64,000 bases of DNA, taken from positions 62,001 to 126,000 of the forward strand of contig CAZMGH010000002.1 of NCBI GenBank assembly GCA_964565805.1, read 5' to 3'. Below the pieces are notes generated by a model. It did no database searches. It worked only from the letters and a program-made list of their open reading frames with translations, and was not told the origin of the DNA. Both the position numbers and the translations under genes were made by a program. The DNA comes from Catenibacillus sp964565805 (GTDB taxonomy: Bacteria > Bacillota > Clostridia > Lachnospirales > Lachnospiraceae). This document shows positions 33,796 to 41,232 of this stretch, piece after piece (within the stretch, counting starts at the first letter, position 1; each line of letters opens with the position of its first letter).

Positions 33796-34727
33796 GTAAG
33801 ATTGCCAATAAACAGATGATCTGTGAAGTTTTAATGGAAGCAGCAAAAACAGATAAAAATATCGTAGCCCTTTGCAGCGATTCCAGAGGCAGTGGTTCTT
33901 TTACCCCTTTTGCCAATGAATATCCTCAGCAGTTTGTTGAAACCGGCATTGCGGAGCAGGATCTTGTAAGCATTGCCTCAGGCCTTGCCAAGTGCGGCAA
34001 AAAGGCCTATGCTGTATCCCCTGCCTGCTTTTTATCCGCAAGAAGCTATGAACAGTGTAAGATCGATGTGGCTTACTCCAATACAAATGTAAAGCTCATC
34101 GGTATCAGCGGCGGCGTCAGCTACGGCGCCCTTGGCATGAGCCATCACTCTGCCCAGGATATTGCGTGTATGAGTTCCATTCCAAATATGCGGGTATATA
34201 TCCCCAGCGACCATCTTCAGACAAAAGAACTGACAAAAGCCCTTTTGCAGGATGAAAAGCCAGCCTATATCCGTGTAGGCCGCAATGCGGTGGATCCGGT
34301 CTATGAGGAAGGCAATGTACCTTTTGAAATGGATAAGGCCACAGTTCTCTGCGAAGGAGATGATATAGCCATTATTGCCTGCGGGGAAATGGTAAAGCCG
34401 GCCAAAGACGCGGCTGCGCTTCTGGAAAAAGAAGGCATCCATGCTGCAGTTTTGGATATGTACTGTGTAAAACCTATGGATGAGGCTGCTGTGGTAAAAG
34501 CAGCGAAAAACGCTAAAGCAGTAATCACTGTGGAAGAACATTCGCCTTTTGGCGGACTTGGTTCCATGGTGGCCCAGGTGGTTTCCAGAGAGTGTCCCAG
34601 GAAAGTATGGAATATGTCCCTGCCGGATGCTCCCGTGATTACAGGAACTTCCCGGGAAGTATTTAACTACTACGGACTGATTGCTGAAGGCATTGCCGCA
34701 AAGGCTAAGGAAATGCTTGTAGAATAA
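33792..34727 (+). CDS. Transketolase, C-terminal subunit
   Basis: A 311-residue partner with the transketolase pyrimidine-binding and carboxy-terminal domains. Features are MSKIANKQMICEVL, ETGIAEQDLVSIASGLA (Glu that activates TPP), MSHHSAQDIACMSSIPN and the carboxy-terminal TVEEHSPFGGLGS. Starts in an ATGA overlap with the N-terminal subunit, so both halves are made together. It is followed 11 bases later by the kinase. Together with the isomerase and the kinase it would feed a ketose phosphate into the pentose pathway. Confidence 0.9.
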   Translation: MSKIANKQMICEVLMEAAKTDKNIVALCSDSRGSGSFTPFANEYPQQFVETGIAEQDLVSIASGLAKCGKKAYAVSPACFLSARSYEQCKIDVAYSNTNVKLIGISGGVSYGALGMSHHSAQDIACMSSIPNMRVYIPSDHLQTKELTKALLQDEKPAYIRVGRNAVDPVYEEGNVPFEMDKATVLCEGDDIAIIACGEMVKPAKDAAALLEKEGIHAAVLDMYCVKPMDEAAVVKAAKNAKAVITVEEHSPFGGLGSMVAQVVSRECPRKVWNMSLPDAPVITGTSREVFNYYGLIAEGIAAKAKEMLVE

Positions 34728-34738
34728 AGGGGGCAGCC

Positions 34739-36220
34739 ATGTCAGGAAAATATATTATCGGCATTGATCAAAGTACTCAGGGAACAAAGGTCATGCTTTT
34801 TGACGAAAAAGGAGGGATCCTGGCCCGCAGAGACACCCCTCATCGCCAGATCGTTAATGAAAAAGGCTGGGTTTCCCATGATGCTGAAGAAATTTATCAT
34901 AATACAGTGGCTACAGTGACGGCTCTCATTCGGGAAGAGGGCGTTGATACCGGCGCCGTTGCCGGTGTGGGGATCAGCAACCAGCGGGAAACATCCCTGA
35001 TCTGGGATAAGGTAACAGGAAAGCCTTTAGATTATGCTGTGGTTTGGCAGTGCTCCCGGGCTGGAAATGTATGCGCCAGAGTCCAGGCTGCAGGAATGGC
35101 GGAGCCGGTTTATGAAAAGACCGGATTAAAGCTTTCCCCTTATTTTCCCGCGTCAAAGCTGGCCTGGCTTTTGGAAAATGTTCCCGGGGCAAAGGAGAAG
35201 GCTGCCTGTCATGAGGTATGCTTTGGTACCATTGACACATGGCTGATCTACTGTCTTACCGGCGGGAAATCCTATAAAACCGATTATTCCAACGCATCCC
35301 GCACACAGCTGTTTAATATTTTTGACTTAAAGTGGGATGAGGAGATCTGCCGGGCCTTTGGCATAAATCCCGGGGATCTAGCCCAGGTGTGCTATTCAGA
35401 CAGCTGTTTTGGGGAAACGGATTTTGAAGGATTGTTAGAAAATCCTGTGCCTATCCACGGCGTTCTTGGAGATTCCCACGGCGCCCTTCTCGGTCAGGGC
35501 TGCATCCGTCCTGGTATGATCAAGACCACTTACGGAACCGGATCGTCGATTATGATGAACATTGGCCAAAAGCCCATTCTTTCCACCCATGGGGTGGTCA
35601 CTTCTCTGGCTTGGGGCCTGAATGGAAAAGTGGACTATGTGCTGGAAGGAAATATTAATTACACCGGAGCGGTCATGACCTGGTTAAAGGATGATGTGCA
35701 GCTGATCCAGAATCCGGGTGAGACTCAGGACTGGTGCTATAAGGCCCGCCCGGATGACCATTTATACTTTATCCCTGCCTTTACCGGTCTGGGAGCGCCT
35801 TACTGGGACAGCGAGGCCCAGGGGATGCTCCTTGGCATTAACCGGACCACAGGAAAAGCGGAAATCGTCCGTGCCTGTGTGGAATGTATCGCCTATCAGA
35901 TCACGGATGTGATCCGGGCCATGAGCCAGGACGCGGGGATTCCGGTCCAGGAGCTGCGTGTCGATGGCGGTCCTACAAAAAACACTTATTTGATGCAGTT
36001 CCAAAGCGACATATTAAATGCCGACGTTTTAGTGCCGGATTCGGAAGCCCTTTCCTGCATGGGCGCAGCTTATGCGGCTGGCTTTGGACTGGGACTTTAT
36101 GGTACAGGGATTTTTGACCTGTTAAAGCGAGAGAAATATGAACCTAAGATGGATGAGACTACCCGTTGGGATAAATATCAGGGCTGGAAGGAGGCCATCC
36201 AAAAGGTACTGACCCATTAA
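34739..36220 (+). CDS. FGGY family carbohydrate kinase
   Basis: A 493-residue kinase of the FGGY/GlpK-like class. Seen: GIDQSTQGTK near residue 8 (phosphate loop), GISNQRETSLIWDK, GDSHGALLGQG and YGTGSSIMMNIG, GGPTKN. The NQRET motif is as in glycerol kinase, but the WQCSR segment replaces WQD-R-T, so glycerol is not assured. In this operon it probably phosphorylates the ketose made by the isomerase (apulose, ribulose or xylulose are possible). GGGGG at 34730 supports the ATG. Sure of the family, unsure of substrate. Confidence 0.88.
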   Translation: MSGKYIIGIDQSTQGTKVMLFDEKGGILARRDTPHRQIVNEKGWVSHDAEEIYHNTVATVTALIREEGVDTGAVAGVGISNQRETSLIWDKVTGKPLDYAVVWQCSRAGNVCARVQAAGMAEPVYEKTGLKLSPYFPASKLAWLLENVPGAKEKAACHEVCFGTIDTWLIYCLTGGKSYKTDYSNASRTQLFNIFDLKWDEEICRAFGINPGDLAQVCYSDSCFGETDFEGLLENPVPIHGVLGDSHGALLGQGCIRPGMIKTTYGTGSSIMMNIGQKPILSTHGVVTSLAWGLNGKVDYVLEGNINYTGAVMTWLKDDVQLIQNPGETQDWCYKARPDDHLYFIPAFTGLGAPYWDSEAQGMLLGINRTTGKAEIVRACVECIAYQITDVIRAMSQDAGIPVQELRVDGGPTKNTYLMQFQSDILNADVLVPDSEALSCMGAAYAAGFGLGLYGTGIFDLLKREKYEPKMDETTRWDKYQGWKEAIQKVLTH

Positions 36221-36276
36221 ACGAAACATTTCCTCGGCTTTTGCGGCCGGGGAGGATATACAGGAGGAGGTTTGCC

Positions 36277-37203
36277 ATGTTTGAATATGATTTTAAAGTG
36301 CCTGAGAAAAAGAAGATCCGTCTGATCGTCCACACAGACTGTAAAAATGAGGCAGATGACCAGTTTGCCCTGGCCCATCATCTTATGACCCCTAAATTTA
36401 TGGTTAAAGGCATCGTGGCCGGTCATTTTGAAAAAAATCCTCAGGAATACGGACCGGGCAATACAGTTTATGCCAGCCGGGATGAGATCTTTAAAGTATT
36501 ATCCTTAATGGGCATTGAAGATGAATGTAAGGATAAGGTGTTTATCGGAGCCACAGGCCCCATGGCAGATGAAAACACACCTATTGACTCTCAGGGCGCA
36601 CGGTATATCATTGAAGAAGCGATGAAAGAGGATGAGCATCCTCTGTTTGCGGTTTTCCAGGGATGTCTTACGGATCTGGCGTCGGCCATTTTGTTAAAGC
36701 CGGAGATCTGTAACCGGATGACAGCGGTATGGATCGGCGGCGGCAAGTACCCGGGCGGTGGACAGGAGTTTAATCTTTTCCAGGATATTAATGCCGCCAA
36801 TGTAGTTTTTAAGTCCGCCATGCCCTTATGGCAGATCCCTATTAATGTTTATAAGCAGATCGCTGTATCCTTAACCGAGCTTTCACGCCGGGTAAAGCCC
36901 TGCGGCGAAATTGGCAAATATTTGTTTGAGCAGATGGTGGCCTTTAACGATAAATGCGCGGATATTACCTTCTGGCCTCACGGTGAAAGCTGGGGACTGG
37001 GAGATCAGGGCACAGTGACGGTCCTTCTGGAAGAGCGGGAGCGAATGAATTATGACTGGATTCCGGCGCCGGCGATTTCCAAAGAGATGATGTATATTCA
37101 CGGCCAAAACAACCGCCCCATCCGGGTTTATCATACGTTGGACGCCCGTCTGACTATGGAAGATTTTTATGCTAAACTGGAGCATAACTTTAAAAAAGAT
37201 TAA
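36277..37203 (+). CDS. Nucleoside hydrolase-like protein
   Basis: A 308-residue protein with the inosine-uridine nucleoside hydrolase fold. The calcium-binding motif that usually reads DTDPGIDDA is here HTDCKNEADDQFAL near residue 18, with DDQ conserved, and GDQG near 248 corresponds to the last Asp motif. The first Asp of the metal set appears to be His, so it may hydrolyse a different glycoside. AGGAGGAGG before the ATG at 36277 is very strong; upstream in-frame codons are unlike the family. It closes the LacI-linked operon and could release a pentose for the isomerase. Confidence 0.78.
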   Translation: MFEYDFKVPEKKKIRLIVHTDCKNEADDQFALAHHLMTPKFMVKGIVAGHFEKNPQEYGPGNTVYASRDEIFKVLSLMGIEDECKDKVFIGATGPMADENTPIDSQGARYIIEEAMKEDEHPLFAVFQGCLTDLASAILLKPEICNRMTAVWIGGGKYPGGGQEFNLFQDINAANVVFKSAMPLWQIPINVYKQIAVSLTELSRRVKPCGEIGKYLFEQMVAFNDKCADITFWPHGESWGLGDQGTVTVLLEERERMNYDWIPAPAISKEMMYIHGQNNRPIRVYHTLDARLTMEDFYAKLEHNFKKD

Positions 37204-37353
37204 AGTGTGCCCGGGGATTGCCAAATCGCCTGTTGGATCATACAGGTCCGCGTATTTGTGTACCAGTACGGCATCAGGCGTCAGCCAGCGGAAACGGTTT
37301 TAGCTTTTGCAGGCTGATTTTGCGCAATTTTCTTAATTTGCTCATTTCTAGAC

Positions 37354-37395
37354 ATAAAAATGCCTGAATCTTAAAAAAGAATCAGGCATTTTTAT
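37354..37395. terminator. Bidirectional terminator after the nucleoside hydrolase-like gene
   Basis: Arms ATAAAAATGCCTGA (37354-37367) and TCAGGCATTTTTAT (37382-37395), with A and T runs at the ends. The gap 37204-37481 around it holds no supported gene. Confidence 0.8.
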
Positions 37396-37481
37396 GTAAG
37401 ATTTTACGTTTCAGGGTCAGGCGTCAAAAGACATTTCCCATGTGCGGGCACAGCCTTTATGACCTTCTGCCTCTGGAATGA

Positions 37482-38627
37482 TTACATTAATTTGCGGAAC
37501 AGAGCTTTAAGATCTTCCACATTTGTATCTTTAGGATTGCCCGGGCAGCATGCGTCAGCAAATGCGGATTCTGCAAGGAAGTCAAGGTCTTCTTCCTTCA
37601 GAGCGTCCAGTTTTGCAGGGATTCCTACATCAGCAGACAGTTTGCTGACAGCGTCGATGGCAGCTTTTCTGTATTCATCCTGGCTCATGGAATCTACATT
37701 GGCAACGCCCATAGCTCTGGCGATTTCACGGTATTTTTCGCCGGTATATTCCTGATTGTATTCCATAACGATGGGAAGCATCATCGCGCACGCAACACCG
37801 TGAGGCGTATCATATACAGCGCCGAGGGTATGTGCCATAGAGTGAGCAATACCAAGACCTACATTGGAAAAGCCCATGCCGGCGATATATTGGCCGAGAG
37901 CCATGCCTTCTCTGCCTTCTTTTTTGTTGTCCACAGCATCTCTTAAAGATCTGGAAATGATCTCAATGGCTTTTAAGTGGAACATATCTGTCATTTCCCA
38001 GGCTGCCTTTGTTGTATAGCCTTCAATGGCATGAGTCAGAGCATCCATACCGGTAGCAGCAGTAAGTCCTTTAGGCATGGTAGACATCATATCCGGATCA
38101 ACGATGGCAATGATAGGCATATCATGAGGGTCAACGCAAACAAATTTACGTTTTCTTTCCACATCAGTGATAACGTAGTTGATGGTTACTTCAGCAGCAG
38201 TACCCGCCGTCGTTGGAACTGCGATGATAGGCACGCAGGGATTCTTTGTGGGAGCTGTGCCTTCAAGGCTGCGCACATCTTCAAATTCAGGGTTAGCAAT
38301 GATAATACCAATGGCTTTGGAAGTATCCATGGAGGAACCGCCGCCAATAGCAATAATATAGTCAGCGCCTGCGGCTTTAAATGCAGCAACGCCTTCTTTT
38401 ACATTCTCGATTGTAGGATTTGCTTTGATCTTAGAATAAATCTCATAATCCAGGCCTTCCTTGTCAAGAATATCGGTTACTTTTTTAGTAACATTAAATT
38501 TGATCAGATCCGGGTCGGAGCATACAAGCGCTTTTTTAAAGCCATGCGCCTTAGCTTCCCCAGCAATTTCGGAAATGGCTCCTGCGCCGTGATAGGATGT
38601 TTCGTTTAACATGATTCTGTTTGCCAT
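37482..38627 (-). CDS. fucO: Lactaldehyde reductase (iron-containing alcohol dehydrogenase)
   Basis: A 381-residue iron-dependent alcohol dehydrogenase of the FucO type, which reduces L-lactaldehyde to 1,2-propanediol with NADH. The NAD site AIGGGSSMDTSKAIG, and the metal region GMDALTHAIEGYT with GIAHSMAHTLGAVYDTPHG, are present. AAAGGAG and the ATG are clear on the minus strand. It probably takes the lactaldehyde made by rhamnulose or fuculose phosphate aldolase. A TetR gene lies behind it, in the same direction but with its own terminator between. Confidence 0.9.
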   Translation of the reverse strand: MANRIMLNETSYHGAGAISEIAGEAKAHGFKKALVCSDPDLIKFNVTKKVTDILDKEGLDYEIYSKIKANPTIENVKEGVAAFKAAGADYIIAIGGGSSMDTSKAIGIIIANPEFEDVRSLEGTAPTKNPCVPIIAVPTTAGTAAEVTINYVITDVERKRKFVCVDPHDMPIIAIVDPDMMSTMPKGLTAATGMDALTHAIEGYTTKAAWEMTDMFHLKAIEIISRSLRDAVDNKKEGREGMALGQYIAGMGFSNVGLGIAHSMAHTLGAVYDTPHGVACAMMLPIVMEYNQEYTGEKYREIARAMGVANVDSMSQDEYRKAAIDAVSKLSADVGIPAKLDALKEEDLDFLAESAFADACCPGNPKDTNVEDLKALFRKLM

Positions 38628-38655
38628 AAAAATCTCTCCTTTTTTATAAAACCTG

Positions 38656-38678
38656 CAGGGAATTTATAATTGTCCCTG
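38656..38678. promoter_or_regulatory. Candidate operator in the fucO leader
   Basis: CAGGGA (38656-38661) and TCCCTG (38673-38678) form a 23-bp inverted repeat that spans the probable -10 box of fucO (TTATAA on the minus strand). The spacing fits a TetR dimer site. Confidence 0.4.
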
Positions 38679-38701
38679 TTATGATTTTAACAATAATTAC
38701 A

Positions 38702-38740
38702 AAAAAATAAAAGTTACACAAGAAGATAAGTGTAACTTTT
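38702..38740 (-). terminator. Terminator of the tetR transcript
   Basis: AAAAGTTACAC (38709-38719) and GTGTAACTTTT (38730-38740). On the minus strand the stem is followed by a T run (A run at 38701-38707). Confidence 0.7.
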
Positions 38741-38800
38741 CACAGAAATTTAATAAAAGCTTTTGTGCCCTTAATTGTAATTGCGGCGGGGCAGGATAGT

Positions 38801-39367
38801 TTATAAAAGCCCCAGCCGGGCAAACAGCTTTTCCAATTTTCCGGGCATGGCCTGAGTGAGCAAATCCGCCATCCGTTCCGGCGTTTCTTTCATGCCGGTA
38901 AGAACCCACTTTACAGTCATATAAACAGAACTATAGCAGTACATTTCCAAAATAAAGCCCATTTCCTCATCCATAGCCCGTCCGGTTTTCTGGCAGATCA
39001 GTTCGGTATAAAACTGGAGGATATGCGTAAAATCGTGTTCTTTCAGGGAATTATGATCATCTGAGCGGAAAGCTCCCGCAAAAAAGATCCGTTCTTTCTG
39101 AATGAATTTAAACTTTCGGATCAGCCCTTCGGTGACGGTTTTTCCGCTGCCCATATGCTCAAAGGATTCCAGGAGCAGTTTGTCAAAGTACCAGTTGATC
39201 AGATCGTATTTATCTAAAAAGTTCCGGTAAAATGTCTGACGGCTTACGCCGCAGCAGTCCGCGATCTGACGGACGGTAATGCTGTCTACGGGAGTCGTCT
39301 GCATACATTCCTTCACAGCCCTGGCAAGACGGTATTTGGTTTGCTCTTTTTTTTCACTGACAGCCAT
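38801..39367 (-). CDS. TetR/AcrR family transcriptional regulator
   Basis: A 188-residue regulator with an amino-terminal HTH: KECMQTTPVDSITVRQIADCCGV and the recognition helix SRQTFYRNFLDKYDLINWYF, then a ligand-binding helical domain. The relation to DhaS/dihydroxyacetone-kinase regulators is suggested by overall layout only. It lies upstream of fucO in the same direction and is likely to control it. The ATG follows GGGAGTGGAAAC on the minus strand. Effector unknown. Confidence 0.85.
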   Translation of the reverse strand: MAVSEKKEQTKYRLARAVKECMQTTPVDSITVRQIADCCGVSRQTFYRNFLDKYDLINWYFDKLLLESFEHMGSGKTVTEGLIRKFKFIQKERIFFAGAFRSDDHNSLKEHDFTHILQFYTELICQKTGRAMDEEMGFILEMYCYSSVYMTVKWVLTGMKETPERMADLLTQAMPGKLEKLFARLGLL

Positions 39368-39437
39368 GTTTCCACTCCCTTCTGAAATATCCCATCGCTG
39401 AAGACGATTTTAAATGTTTTTTCATGCAATGCTGAAC

Positions 39438-39454
39438 AGGCGCCACTGGCGCCT
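39438..39454. repeat. GC-rich palindrome, copy 1 of a dispersed pair
   Basis: AGGCGCC, ACT, GGCGCCT. Read on the minus strand with its flank it matches 61235-61253 (GCTAG-CGCCAG-GGCGCC) at 17 of 19 positions. Purpose unknown. Confidence 0.35.
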
Positions 39455-39523
39455 AGCTAGTATCATGTAATGAACTGCTTCAATTTTAGATGATTCCTGA
39501 GATGTTGTCAATGATATTAGCCA

Positions 39524-39553
39524 TTGATTTTAGTCAGAGGCCTATTGTATAAT
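39524..39553 (+). promoter_or_regulatory. Promoter of the zinc-ribbon membrane protein gene
   Basis: TTGATT (39524-39529), 18-bp spacer and perfect TATAAT (39548-39553). Confidence 0.6.
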
Positions 39554-39579
39554 AAGGAAAAGAAGGGAGCGTGGGTGTA

Positions 39580-41016
39580 ATGATTGCGAGGCTTTGTCCA
39601 TACTGCGACCAGCAGATGACAAAAAAACACCATTGTGACAGCTGCGGTAGCTTTGTCTGGAAGGCCAATACCATTAACACAGAGCAAAAGTATTCCAGCC
39701 AGGGCGGCGATTCATGGCAGCCGGAAAAGATGGACGAAGTAAACGATACGCCGCAGGAGCAAAAGTATGTGCCGCCAAAGGATATGGTGACTGTAAAAAA
39801 ATCACCAAAAAAATCATCACATGCAGGATCTAAAGTGGCAGCAGCTTTGGTCATCGCCATGGTGGTTATATGCATGCTGGGCGGTGTTATCATGTCTCTG
39901 GGCACGATTGTATCAGATTATACAGATGTGGATGATTTTTATGCGGGGGATGAATGGGAAGATGATCCCTGGATCGATCTGTCCTATGAGGATGTTTCCG
40001 ATTACACGGAAAACTGTACCGCATATGAGCATTTAGACATTGATGGGGAGGAACTGGCAAAGGCGACAGAAACGTTTCTTTCGGAGAAAATGTATTCTTT
40101 TGACGAAACCCAAAGATATTTTTCCGGCTATTATGAAACAGAGCTTTATGATGAAATCAGCTATGAATGGAACTATGGGGTGAATCTTGGGGAAGGCTAT
40201 GATGAATCTGTATATATCAGCTATGATGCTGTGACCAATGACGTCCATACTATTGATGTTGCCTTATCTTCAAAAGAGGACGGCGCTGATTATATTTTAA
40301 TGGTGCTTAAGGACTTTATGGGTGGTGATACGATTCAGCTTTCGGAGATCGAACCATTGTTTGATGAAGAAAATGGCGGATGGGGATATTATAAAAATTG
40401 TGAGATCATGGTTTATGCTTCCGGCTATTTTGACGGCTACAATATTCGTATATATGGGACGACAGTGCCTTTTGATTATGCTCAGGAGCCGGAGATTCAG
40501 GAAATTCCCGCGGAAAGGATTCAGGAGGTAGGGCAGGAGTGTAACGCCAGCGCTCATATGGATCTGTCCAGAGATGAGGCTGTCTCAGCAATTGAAAATT
40601 GGCTTGAGGAAAATGGCCGGTCCGGATACCACTTTGTCAACGATTATGTGTCAAATATGATCCAGACCTATACCCAGCTTGGAGGCGCGGAATATGAGCG
40701 GATTACCTTAAATGATGTATACGAATGGTACAATGATGAAGACGGTACATCCATTTTGATCGAAGCGGATTCCTATTCTGCCAGGGTGCATATTATTTGT
40801 GTCATAGGATTTCCTATGAGTGATGCTGAGGCCGTAATTTTAGGATTGGTACAGGCGGCGGGAACCGGCGATGGAAATGAAATTGCCAAGGAGGCTCTGG
40901 CTCAGTTTGAAGAGGATGGTTACGCATTTACAGAGTTTGACGGACTGGAGCTATACGTAGGTGAATATAATGATGGCACCTGTAATATTCAATTGTATGC
41001 CGTGGAGATGCGATGA
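39580..41016 (+). CDS. Zinc-ribbon membrane protein with duplicated extracellular domain
   Basis: A 478-residue hypothetical protein. It begins with a short zinc ribbon (CPYCDQQM and CDSCGSFVW), then a polar, charged stretch and one membrane helix near residues 85-110 (VAAALVIAMVVICMLGGVIM). The rest is acidic and outside the cell: two similar domains of about 150 residues (143-293 and 318-478) that share a Gly/Tyr-rich pattern and endings of the form (N/D)IR/QIYG/A. The ATG at 39580 or a GTG at 39571 (weak spacing) may be the start. No function is known to me; a sensor or adhesion role is only conceivable. Confidence 0.72.
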   Translation: MIARLCPYCDQQMTKKHHCDSCGSFVWKANTINTEQKYSSQGGDSWQPEKMDEVNDTPQEQKYVPPKDMVTVKKSPKKSSHAGSKVAAALVIAMVVICMLGGVIMSLGTIVSDYTDVDDFYAGDEWEDDPWIDLSYEDVSDYTENCTAYEHLDIDGEELAKATETFLSEKMYSFDETQRYFSGYYETELYDEISYEWNYGVNLGEGYDESVYISYDAVTNDVHTIDVALSSKEDGADYILMVLKDFMGGDTIQLSEIEPLFDEENGGWGYYKNCEIMVYASGYFDGYNIRIYGTTVPFDYAQEPEIQEIPAERIQEVGQECNASAHMDLSRDEAVSAIENWLEENGRSGYHFVNDYVSNMIQTYTQLGGAEYERITLNDVYEWYNDEDGTSILIEADSYSARVHIICVIGFPMSDAEAVILGLVQAAGTGDGNEIAKEALAQFEEDGYAFTEFDGLELYVGEYNDGTCNIQLYAVEMR

Positions 41017-41141
41017 TCTTTTTGATCCCCAGTATACTTGAACAAGCGCTGAAAACCAATGGATGTGATACAGGGGGAGATGGAAGCACATGCGCTGCTT
41101 AATTGTATCGAAATCCATACAAGAAAATGGTTGATATTTTC

Positions 41142-41171
41142 TTGACGGAGTGACTTAAAATGTATTACAAT
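41142..41171 (+). promoter_or_regulatory. Promoter of the pyruvate:ferredoxin oxidoreductase gene
   Basis: TTGACG (41142-41147), 18-bp spacer, TACAAT (41166-41171), with a 60-base leader to the ATG. Confidence 0.6.
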
Positions 41172-41232
41172 AATATCGAATGTGAATTATATGAAACACA
41201 TATATGAACACAAATGAAAGGAGATTTTTTAA

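Noticed and set aside
34739..36220. Calling the FGGY protein glycerol kinase outright
   Set aside because: The NQRET motif fits but the WQCSR segment and the operon context do not; only family level is supported.
37204..37353. Minus-strand reading with a coding look (DAVLVHKYADLYDPTGDLAIPG)
   Set aside because: No start with a ribosome site, interrupted by stops and too short; no family recognised.
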